From Polytrichum commune (taxonomy: Eukaryota > Streptophyta > Polytrichopsida > Polytrichales > Polytrichaceae): a stretch of 64,000 bases of DNA. Within the stretch, counting starts at the first letter, position 1; every line of letters starts with the position of its first letter. The stretch covers positions 7,440,501-7,504,500 of the forward strand of contig OX485805.1 of NCBI GenBank assembly GCA_950295325.1, in the 5' to 3' direction. Positions 12,591 through 22,800 of this stretch are shown one piece after another. The translations under genes were made by a program, and so were the position numbers. The notes beneath the pieces were generated by a model. That model did no database searches, was not told where the DNA came from, and was given only the letters and a program-made list of their open reading frames with translations.

Positions 12591-13261
12591 TCCTTGCATC
12601 AAACCCTAAGTGAATGCCACAATTGGACAGGAGCCTTCGTAATACACTTTCAAGAACAAATCCGAATGTTGGTAGATCAAGCAATCAACAAGAAACACAA
12701 CAACACCATATTCACGATGAGCAGCTGATCTCCATGCATAAGAGGATCACAATGTTAAACACAAGGACCTCATCGTCATCAATCCAGCATGGATCTGAAA
12801 CTGAAAGAAATCGATACTCACCTGAAGAGTTCAGTCCACATAATGTAAGCACACATGGTTTTGACGCAAAGTTGATAGCAAATGTTGTGACAAGCTTTAG
12901 ACGACATCATGTCTAAAGCAGAAACTTGCAATGAGGAAGCCGACATAAAGGAGTATTGAAATGCATCATTGGTAGAGGGAAGAAAACGTGGAAGTCTAAT
13001 AATTTAAGTTAGGGGCCTAAGATGAATGGAGATGAAGAAGGGCAAATCTGCAAACTTCAAAGACAAAAGTTGTAAAAGAATTCTATACTTCAGAGAGGAG
13101 GAGAGGAGAGGAAAATGAGTTCAAAAATAGCAGGGGAGGGGAGTTTCTCTCCCTCATGACCCTCTCATACACGGTTGAAATCCGGTCCAGACCCTTGGGG
13201 GTTGTTCGGTATCTGCCAATACCCTCTCGGGGGGGGGGGGGACGGTTAATAAACGAGGTAC
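12591..13261. other. Intergenic with one unrecognised open frame
   Basis: An ATG-initiated open frame at 12614-12916 (+) encodes about 100 polar residues rich in Ser, Asn, His and Gln. I recognise no family and see no support for expression. A 12-G run lies at about 13230. Confidence 0.25.
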
Positions 13262-13605
13262 TACACAAAATATGATATTTAGTGTTTGATTAGATTTAGT
13301 GTTTTACCACCCTACTCTGCTCAACACTAATTTTCAATTCTTTGATAATTAGTGTTAGACATAAATGCGCCGCTGCCGCCTTCCTTGTTGCCACCTCTTT
13401 TCTGTGAAACAATCAATCACCTTCCTTGTTGCCACCTCTTTCCTACTAAACACTAAATTCGTGCATGTAACTTTCACATATTACCATAGATGATATTTAG
13501 TGTTTGAGTTTACATTTAATGTTACTTACTTTCATAGGGTTAGTGATATTTAGTGTAGTGTTCGTATTTAGTGTATCTAACACTAAATATCATATTTAGT
13601 GTAGT
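13262..13605. mobile_element. MITE with CACTAAATAT-type ends and an internal 24 bp duplication
   Basis: The left end carries ATATGATATTTAGTGTT and the right end AACACTAAATATCATATTT, with TA outside both. Internally CACCTTCCTTGTTGCCACCT occurs twice, about 50 bp apart. Non-coding. Confidence 0.7.
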
Positions 13606-13918
13606 TAGTTAACCCACCAATCAACTGTTATTTCAAACTAATGAGCGGTTGATATCCGGTTCCCTCCCATAATCAATCAAATGCCCATCCGGTTACCCCC
13701 GTCTATACCCGGCTTTTGGTCCATATTAGTTGATTCATTTGTAAGGAGCCGTTGGTCCTCCCCATTCATTGTGTCAAGGGTAGAAGTATTCTAATCCAAC
13801 GCCTCCAACAATGGAGTATCCACAATGAGGTTTATGGGTGGTGGTTATTGGCCATTAAGTGGGTTGTTGACCTTTTAATTTATATTTCACTTGGAATTTA
13901 GCCAAAAGTGTGCACCGT

Positions 13919-14365
13919 TTATGGTATCTAGTGTCACATGCATGATAGTGCCACTTACCCTATTGTGAGGTGTATGATCAACAACTTCATTATTAGTGTC
14001 ACCTCATGACACTTGGTGTTCAAGTGCGTTTATTAATATCTTGGTATGAGTATGTTCAATAATGTTGTGAGGTCTATGCTTATGTTACACAATGCTCTAC
14101 TAGTTGACTAGAGTGTACACAAATGACACTTGACATTAGTATGCTCAATAATATCTTCCCCTTGCATATTAAAACACAAAACTATCATCTCAAGTATCCC
14201 AATGTGCTACGCTAATTGTCATGATGTAAATATTTTTTCACTATAAAAAGTTATTTATGTTGACGAATAATATGAAATTGGAAATCAGTAGATGTGACAC
14301 TTTGAGACCTCTAGGCATCGAGTTTAGGCCCTTTGCAAATAGTGTACGTGACACTAAATACCATA
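13919..14365. mobile_element. MITE, family B (sibling of the DGD1 intron 5 insertion)
   Basis: Ends TTATGGTATCTAGTGTCAC and GTGACACTAAATACCATAA are near-perfect inverted repeats of about 20 bp. The internal sequence aligns block by block with 24257-24682. Non-coding, about 447 bp. Confidence 0.85.
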
Positions 14366-15060
14366 ATTCTTCATATGAAATTTATAGCTAGAAGTGCAAG
14401 ATTAGGTAAGCTTGGATGTTTTAGTCCAACCTTAAGCCTCAAAGGCTTATAACCTTAACCTTAAGTAACAAGCTTGGAATGACCTCCTCAAAAGAGCATC
14501 AAATTGACGCACACCAGTTTGATACTCTTTTGAGAGTAAAGATGACGTTGTCTTTGAGTTTTTATGAGGCTACTTTTGATCTATTTGGATAGTTACTTTC
14601 ACTACTTAAAATTAATTATGTCGGTTTCTAGGACAAAACCAATGTTAAGTGACGGTAAAGGTTCTAATCTATACTAAACTACAATCTAAACAAATCTAAC
14701 TAACCATAAAACAACTATCAAAGGATAGCCCACTAGCATTGCCACCTAATGTTATGATTTTTTTTTCATTTAATAGATTGAGATGACTTTAAATGAAATA
14801 TTTAAAGTACTTGATTGTTGTTTACATTGGTAACAATAATGTTATAAATCACTTGAGTGTTACATAGACTTATGGTTGAAAGCTAAGTTTAACATCTTGT
14901 CATGCTACAAATGTATGTAAAATATTTGATTACATATACTCACATACAATTCATAGCAAGTTTTATTGAAATTGTGTTCCAAAGTTTACAACAACTTATG
15001 TACAACAAAGTGAGAAATATGCAAAATACTCTCACATGTAGAAATGGTTGCTCAAAATGC
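14366..15060. other. Intergenic, no gene seen
   Basis: AT-rich sequence with no recognised feature. Confidence 0.3.
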
Positions 15061-15452
15061 TACACTAAATATTGTATGTAGTGTCACCAATTGTATTTGT
15101 CTTGCTCAACACTAATCGCGCATGTGTAGTGTCACCAACACTAAATGTAAACCTAAGTTTTATTTGTGGTTCCTTGTAACAAATTTGGGCATATAGATTT
15201 GCAATGTTGTAATTATTGTCACTTACTAAGTGATTTTTCATCCAAGCTTCAATCATCCATGACAATATTCCATTAGATAGTTGTTAGGATGAAGAATATA
15301 CCAAACTTTGTTTCAATATTTGGCATGATATTTCATCCAAATTTCAATCATCCATGACAATAGTTGTCAACTTATTCATGAGAAGTGTCATTTGCAAAGT
15401 TACCATAGCGACATTAACTACCATATGGCACTAAATACAATGTTCTATGTAG
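15061..15452 (-). mobile_element. MITE, family C, copy 1
   Basis: The reverse complement aligns along its length with 59394-59774, sharing TGTCATGGATGATTGAA, AATCACTTAGTAAGTGACAA and the tip TAGTGTCAY. The ends are inverted repeats built on ACTAAATATTGTATNTAGTG. Non-coding. Confidence 0.8.
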
Positions 15453-16381
15453 ATATTGCATAGGATTGGACACCGGATTCCTTCACGTACTTGATTGTTT
15501 TATATTTGAATTTCAACTTAACATCAAGTTAATGTCAATACTAACTCTCAACGACTTGATTAACTAGATCCATGGATGAACGTGAGGTGCTGTTAGGATA
15601 TTAGCATGCATCTAATAACATTCGTTGACAAAATTATTCAATGATTTCTAATTTATTGACAACTTAAAAATCATGACAATTCATCACTTCATTAGAGAAC
15701 TAACGTAAAATTAGAATACCGATCTTTACAACGACCCCTATATACCATTATGTGTTATACTTCTCATTCACAAGATCTTTGTCAATGCTTGTGGATACCT
15801 AGCATTAGCATGATCATCAAACTTGATTAGGGTTACTTAATATTGGTATCAAACTTGTTTACATGGTTTGATCTTTCGTGGAAGGTGTGAGAGAAGGATA
15901 TGAGAAGGTACATTTAATTGTTTACTAAGTTATGTATGCATGTGTTATTCAGTTAGTTTTTCTTAATCAGGCCCCTGCATTTGGTTCATGTGGTTAGACA
16001 AGGATCAACGAATGTCAACCACTTTAAATCCATATGTTTGAAAGAGATCACCAACGCCTTCAAATTTGATTAACTACTCCACACTCCATACTAAACACGA
16101 TTGGGAGGACCTATGTATTCAATCAACAAATCAACAATCGTGTAGTTTCAATAACCATAACTAAAACAAAGGTACTAGTCTGATTATCAAAATTTCCAAT
16201 GCAACACAATTTTGAAGGAGTAAATCTCATCTACAAAACATAGAGAATAAGAAAAACAAACCAAATAACACTCACACATCTCAAGGAATTCACCAACTTG
16301 ATAGATGACCTTAAAAACAAATTGTGCTAGACACGTGAGATTTAATCTAGTTTTGGCTTGAGTATTGATGATTATTAGAGC
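15453..16381. other. Intergenic, no gene seen
   Basis: No recognised gene or repeat. Confidence 0.3.
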
Positions 16382-16966
16382 GGTTTAAAACCAATGTTGG
16401 TATGATATATATATGTATGATTTTTTTTTTTCAAAATCATTCATGTATCTATAATGAGGGCTTCACATTTTTTGATATCAATAGGGTACATATGTTTGAC
16501 TGTATTTATGATTTTGATATGTATAAATATACCTTCATACCTAGGCAAAATTGTTGTAGTATCAATGTGGTTCAGAATGATACTGTAGTACCTTTACCAC
16601 ATTGTCTATTTATAGGGAACAATCACTAAACTTTCCATTTTAGATTTGGCAATCCCATATTTAAAGGGGAAAAAAATTCAAGATTAATTTTTGAGATTTT
16701 AAAGTACAATTTCCAAAAAAACCGGGTTTCCTTAGAATAGTTTAACTAGTGCTGAAGTGATAAAGATATTGTGGTATTGATCCATATAATAAATTGGGTA
16801 TACAAAGATTCTCTTACCTTGAGAAGTTGAGATGCATACCAAATATGATTATTTGATTAGTATTATGATTTTGATACCCACATGGTGTTTCTTTGATACC
16901 AATAAATTGATGTTGATTATTAATAGCATGCATTCACTGTATACCAGACCAACACTGGTTTAAACC
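16382..16966. mobile_element. 585 bp MITE with GGTTTAAA ends
   Basis: The left end GGTTTAAAACCAATGTTGGT is matched by the right end ACCAACACTGGTTTAAACC in inverted orientation (about 26 bp). The interior is AT-rich, with only an unrecognised 75-codon open frame. It abuts the telo-box region of the snoRNA cluster. Confidence 0.75.
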
Positions 16967-17119
16967 CTAGTCGTTTAGCTTGCCCTAACCCTAGAGAGAC
17001 ACCCAGGGGAACGCACCAGGGAACAAGATCCATCACGTTCCCCTCTTAGGAGATCTCTTACACTCTGAACCGTCAGATGAGGGATCCAACGGCTACTGAA
17101 CATTGTCATGAACTTCGTA

Positions 17120-17128
17120 AAACCCTAA
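17120..17128 (+). promoter_or_regulatory. Telo-box (AAACCCTAA) upstream of the snoRNA array
   Basis: AAACCCTAA at 17120-17128, with related TAACCCTAG at about 16986 and AAACCCTAG at about 16963. In plants, telo-boxes mark Pol II promoters of ribosome-biogenesis genes and of polycistronic snoRNA genes. The position, 220 bp upstream of four candidate snoRNA copies, fits a promoter for the cluster. The start site and TATA box were not identified. Confidence 0.5.
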
Positions 17129-17350
17129 AACCCCCTCCCGCTCGTCATGGACCATCAGTCTCTCTTTGCTCAAGGGTTTTGCAGCGTTTTGTGTCTTCTT
17201 CGTGCAGTCTGTGCTTGGCTAATGGCTATGCAATGCTTCACTGTGATTGCAGGTGGTTCTATCGTTTTAGTGTAATATTGCAATAGTGTCACGTCGGAAA
17301 TGATTTTCCCTGCAGAATGTGTGTTTTTTTTTTGCTAGTTGTGGACTATT

Positions 17351-17439
17351 GTGCTATGATGATTATGCAAAAAATTTCTGACACCTCTTGTATGAGAGCA
17401 TGGCCTGCTCGTTGAACGGAGATGCGTCGTTCTGAGCAC
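17351..17439 (+). ncRNA. Candidate box C/D snoRNA, copy 1
   Basis: A terminal stem GTGCT/AGCAC encloses a perfect box C (ATGATGA), a D' box (CTGA in TTTCTGACAC), an internal hairpin GAGCA-tggcc-TGCTC and a box D (CTGA) directly before AGCAC. The length of 89 nt is normal for the class. The candidate guides lie just upstream of D' (ATTATGCAAAAAATTT) and D (GGAGATGCGTCGTT). I could not match either to rRNA or snRNA from memory, so the target is unknown. The C' box is poor. This is the first of four tandem copies. Confidence 0.7.
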
Positions 17440-17500
17440 ATCAGGTGTCCCCTGCAATATTTATAGGTTGATTAGGAGTCTTTTTGGTCATTTAGTGACC

Positions 17501-17588
17501 GTGCTGTGACGATTATGCAAATTTTTCTGACACCTCTTGTATGAGAGCATGGCCTGCTCGTTGAACGGAGATGCGTCGGTCTGAGCAC
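17501..17588 (+). ncRNA. Candidate box C/D snoRNA, copy 2
   Basis: Same structure as copy 1: GTGCT/AGCAC stem, box C as GTGACGA (one change from consensus), D' CTGA, the same internal hairpin, and D CTGA preceded by GGAGATGCGTCGGT. 88 nt, starting 150 bp after copy 1. The flanking spacer is also duplicated. Confidence 0.65.
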
Positions 17589-17652
17589 GCCAGGTGCCTA
17601 CTGCAATGTTCATAAGTCGATTAAGAGTCTTTGTTTTGGTCATATAGTGACT

Positions 17653-17739
17653 GTGCTATGACGATATGCAAATTTTTCTGACACCTCTTGTATGAGAGCA
17701 TGGCCTGCTCGTTGAACGGAGATGCGTCGGTCTGAGCAC
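17653..17739 (+). ncRNA. Candidate box C/D snoRNA, copy 3
   Basis: 87 nt with box C as ATGACGA and one base lost just after it. The stem, D', internal hairpin, D-side guide (GATGCGTCGGT) and D box are unchanged. Starts 152 bp after copy 2. Confidence 0.65.
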
Positions 17740-17803
17740 GCCAGGTGCCTACTTCAATGTTCATAAGTCGATTAAGAGTCTTTGTTTTGGTCATATAGTG
17801 ACT

Positions 17804-17891
17804 GTGCTATGACGATTATGCAAATTTTTCTGACACCTCTTGTATGAGAGCATGGCCTGCTCGTTGAACGGAGATGCGTCTTTCTGAGCAC
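17804..17891 (+). ncRNA. Candidate box C/D snoRNA, copy 4
   Basis: 88 nt with box C as ATGACGA. The D-side guide differs only in its last bases (GATGCGTCTTT). The stem and both CTGA boxes are intact. Starts 151 bp after copy 3; the repeat unit is not found beyond it. Confidence 0.65.
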
Positions 17892-19844
17892 ATGCGGAAT
17901 CTCTAGTTGATCACATGTGGTTAATGGTTCGTTCCTTGTCGATTTGATGGAGCATAGCTGAAGCCTCTAGTACAATATCATGTGTAGCTTGCCGTTTCCC
18001 ACCAAGTGTGATATACATTTGCAACCTGAATATTACATTCAATGTTTTATACAGCATGTTCACCTTGGTATATTGAAATCCAACTCACTCACCTACCCTG
18101 ATTTCTGATGTTGGTGGGCCTTATGATTTTGGGAACATTATACGTATTTTCATTATTTTTAGAGATTGAGCTGAAAGCAATCAGATGCACTTATTTAAGT
18201 TACTCAATAATCCCAGGTCTATTTTTACTTAATAAACCCTAGACCTCAATAAAAGTAATGCCCGAAGATATTATTGTGCGAAAAGGTATTCAGAAATAAC
18301 GCCTACGTCAAATTCTACAAAGGCACTCTGCTGTTAGCATAGATTCCTGAATCCTTAACCGGGAACTCAAAAGCAAAATGGTGCTTAAATCCTGGCGAAA
18401 ATTCCTTCCTTGAAAACGTATGGAATGGAAGACTGCTCAGGATTAGTTTTATGCTCACCTTTAGCGGCAACGACATGAGAAGCATATACCTACCTACTGA
18501 ATGGAGCTCCAAAAGCTACATATCCTCGCCAGTGCGACAGTGTCCAGATAGCCAAATACAACTTATCTATTATGCGATAGGTGGTGTGAAATTTCTCGCG
18601 AAAGCTGTGGCATAATAATGGAAGAATGCAAGTTGGGATGCTCTCCTGGACCTACAACATCTGTAGACACAACCTGTCCATTCCTTTAAGAGTCAGCATC
18701 ATTGAACCAAACAAAACCTCAGTTCTCTCACAGCCACAGAGATGGAATTTGTGAACCCAGACAAACCTCGAATGTTCGATGATAACCTCTGGGGTAAAAT
18801 TCTCTCCGTAGGAACCATACATTCAAATTGCACTCTTGTTTCATAATACATGGGACCGGAGTTCAAAGGTTTTACCTCCAATCCTGCAGTCTTTCGTTGG
18901 CATCACCAATCACGTCTGAGTTAAGCCTAATTGCAAGCATCACACATCACAGAGACTGGATTTTCTAAAGTTAATTTAACACAAATGAAGGAGGTTCAGA
19001 GGTTACTCATCATTCAACGTTACCCTCTCCCCATTCTGCGATGTGTAAGAGTAAAATATCTCAGACTTATCTTTAAATAAGCATGCATCTTGATATCATA
19101 CTATCTCCACAGCTGTGGATTGTGCTAATAAAAGCATCAACAGTAAGAAGCTACGGAGAATTGTTTTCAAAAGGGAGAAGAGGAGTTGGGCCCATCCTAC
19201 GAGCTCGGTCCGAACCTATATCCAGCCTCTTAGTTCCTTGAACCTTCTCGACAGTGTGTGTCTGGCAGCAGAAGCAAATGCTTAATAGACGCTTCATTCA
19301 TTCCTCGTCCCAAGAATTGATCAGCATCGGCACTACTTACTCGGAGCCATGGTTTTCCTGTCGGAAGGCCCTGGAAATAGGTAACTCCTTGCCACACACC
19401 GATGAATTCACATTGTGGGCATCATCAAAACCGTGACCTTTACTACATTGTTTAGCAATTGCAGCGCAATTATTTATGTCACGGATGGCTGTTAGTACTG
19501 TGGGTTCTTATTCCTGAGGACCACAAATGTTACAAGGTCAGGAAATTCGGAGCGGATTTCGTGGTGGCAATTGACTCGTTGACAATGCGGTGGAAGTGTA
19601 CCATTTACGAGAAGGAATCTTGGCATCTTTCTCGGATCCGTAACGGGATTTTTTGGTTCAGAAGAGTTTGGATTAGCACACGGGTGATCGGATTGGCGTT
19701 CTGGTTTGTATGAATCGCATTAGTGAGGAGTGCCGGTGGTAGTTGAAACCTGCTGTGTGATTCTTACGTGATTTGAGGGGATAAGATGGAGTTTCTTTGA
19801 GTTTGGGGAGAGGGTAAGTTGAAGAGTTTGAGAAATTTCGGACC
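17892..19844. other. Intergenic and 5' flank of DGD1
   Basis: I recognise no gene. Short frames on both strands (for example 18740-18845 + and 19459-19713 +) have no known family. The last few hundred bases are probably promoter and leader of DGD1. Confidence 0.35.
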
Positions 19845-22800
19845 ATGGCAGCACGAGATACTGCGAACCTCGACAACGCAGTGGCTCCAGCAGAGAGTGC
19901 ACTTTCGTTTCTATCCAAATCTTTTTTGGAAGCACAGAGAAATGCAGAGTCGGACATGAAGTTGCTGGCTGCAAAGGTTCAGTCATTCAAGGAGCTTTCG
20001 ACAACACTGGACAGAGAGTGGGCGAGCTTGAAGAACACCGCTGTGGAGGATTTCGTTTTCCTCAAGAGCCTGAGCTCCAGCAGTCCTTCCAAGACCCTAA
20101 CCTTAGAGCCTGTGAGGCAAGAGTGGGGGCCGAACCGGAAGCAAAGGCAGAGGAGAGCAGTGATTCTCAATTCCCAAGGCTTCAGGAAGAAGAAAGTTAG
20201 GGTTTCCAAAGACTGGGAGCCTCTGACTCGGATGAAACAGAGTCTCGAAGACAGCTTGAGGGAGTTGCAGAATGTGGGTGATGGAACTGACCAAAGACCC
20301 GGAGAGTCCCTAGAGACAGTGAGTCCCAATGGAATGAAGAAAAATCTCGTAAGCCCTCTGATCTTCATCTCATCAATGCTTCTCGCTCTTCTCCTTTCAG
20401 AGGCTGCAATCTCTACAGAACTAACATGAAAGCTTTGGGAGGAATGAGTTGGACTCACGTTACTCTGGACATAGTGAGCGAGTCCATGACATATTGAACT
20501 CAAACATAGGGATGGTTCGCACATACAGTTAAGGGTAAAGGGTAAAGAGTAAAGGGTTAACGCCTAATGACTTGTATATTCCTAAAACTTTTATCACATG
20601 CTTCTCTGAAGACCGAGAAGCCTGGAAGAGAGCTTAAAGGAGTTGCAAAATGTGGATGATGGAATCGGCCAAAGACCCGGAGAGTTGTAGAGGAAGTGAG
20701 TCACAATGGAATGAAGAAAAATCTCGTAAGCCCTCTCATCTTCAACTCATCCATGCTTCTCGCTCTTCTTTTCAGAGGCTACAATCACTACATAACTAAC
20801 ATGAAAGCTTTGGGGGGATTGAGTTGGACTCACGGTTCTCCTGACATAGTGAGCGAGTCCATGACATAGTGAACTCAACATAGGGATGGTTCGCACATAC
20901 AGTTAGATTTGAATGGTTATGGGTTGAAGATTAACTCCTAATGTCTCATGTATTTCCTATACTTATTATCACATGCTTCTCGGAAGACCGAGAAGCCTGG
21001 AAGAGAGCTTGAAGGAGTTGCAGAATGTGGATGGAATCGACCATCAAAGTCCTGCAGATTCTAGCGAGAAAGTGGGTCACAATGGGATGAATAAAATCTC
21101 GTATGCCCTTTCATGTCATCCCATCCATGCTTCTCGGTATTCGTGCTTTCGGAGGCTGCAATGGGCACTTAACGAACATGAAAGCTTTGAAAATAATGAG
21201 TTGCACTCTGGGTTCTATTGAGGAAGCTTACTACTTGCCACAACATAGTGAGATGGTCCATGACATAGTGAACTCAGCGTAGGATGGTGAGCACATACAG
21301 GTAACTTCTAAGGGTTAAGGGTTAAACCCTGATGTTTACATATGTTCTCGAACTCTCATCATATGCAATTTGTAATCTTATAAGCCCTCCCACTGTCATC
21401 TCATCCATGCTTCTTGGTCTTCATGCTTTCAAAGGCTGCAATATCTACAGAACTCTCACGAAAGCTTTGTGAAAGAATGAGTTGAACTCATGGTTTGCTT
21501 GAGGAAGGTTACTACTTGCCATAACATAGTGAGCTCAACGTGGGGATGGTGAGCGTATACAGTTAATCATCAAGGGTTAAGGGTCAATGATTAACCGCTA
21601 ATGTTTCATATATGCTCTCAAGCTCTTATCACATGCAATTTGTTTGTATATGCAGAAACTCATCACAACAAGCCTTGCAGCAAATGCAGCTACAGACAAG
21701 TATGGGAAGGATGTCCCACCACTTGATGATGTCCCTGAGATGGCACACTCAGTGGCATGGCAGACTGAACCTCTTCTGGACCACCTTGGTTTCAAAAAAG
21801 GTCTGTAGTGAAGCTCATTGTATGTTCCACAGGTACAATGAGTACTTGCAGAGGTTGTTGCTCCTCTTTTGTTATCACAGAGGTTTCAGAGGGATCCATC
21901 TTAGAGTTTTAACATTTTGGTGACACCGTCAAACTCGTAGTGCAAACATGAATCTATTCTTGTTTTTAGATTTTCTTGACGAATTTGAACTCGATTGATT
22001 CACTGGAGAATCAACTTGAGGAGTACCTGTGGAGCATACAAGCTCACAGATTGTTGCTGCTCTTTTGTTACTACAGAGGTTTCCGAGAAGGTTTGTGAGA
22101 TGCTACGGAGTTGTAAGCGCAAAGATCTTCGGCTGTCGACCATTGCAGCTGTGAGCAGAAAAGATCTTGGAGTCTCTCAGTCAGATGCTCCCAAAGCAGA
22201 TGAGCTTGATCTTCGAATTGCCAGCGTTGTTCGAGGTACTGGTTACAAATACAGAGAAGGATTTGCAGAGCAACCAGCTGAGGATTTGCGCAGGAATATT
22301 GCAATTGTCACCACAGCAAGTTTACCTTGGATGACAGGGACGGCGGTGAACCCTCTTTTCAGGGCAGCATATCTGGCGCGATCAGGGGAGATGAAGGTGA
22401 CCTTACTGGTGCCATGGTTATGCAAGAAAGATCAAGAGCAAGTGTATCCGAATCGAATGACGTTTGCGTCTCCAGCAGACCAGGAGAATTTCGTCCGCTC
22501 TTGGGTAGAGGAACGCGTTGGTTTCAAGTCAAATTTCAAGATTGCATTCTACCCAGGAAAGGTAGTGTTTCGGGTTCCCACCTTGAATGACTTTGAAGAG
22601 ACTCTCCAGAAACAGAATATGGTGTCCTCAAGAATGTGACTGTTTGCTTCATCTGTTTTTACCGCATCTATGACAATGTTTTTTGTTCCCATCCATAAAG
22701 AATTTCGGTTTGTTTTCAGTCTGTCCTTCTGTGATTTTAGCTGATTGGCTTTTTGGTTATGACCTAAAACCAGGTGATCGTCAGTGCAGTTTTCATGTGC

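Noticed and set aside
17077-17286. A 69-codon open frame before the snoRNA array
   Set aside because: No family, lies in a telo-box promoter/leader region, and is better explained as non-coding leader.
17351-17891. CRISPR-like array from four evenly spaced repeats
   Set aside because: Units are ~88 nt with similar spacers in a plant genome and have C/D snoRNA features. No Cas genes.
19979-20524. A 181-codon open frame antisense to DGD1 exon 1
   Set aside because: Complement of a conserved coding exon, with no family of its own.
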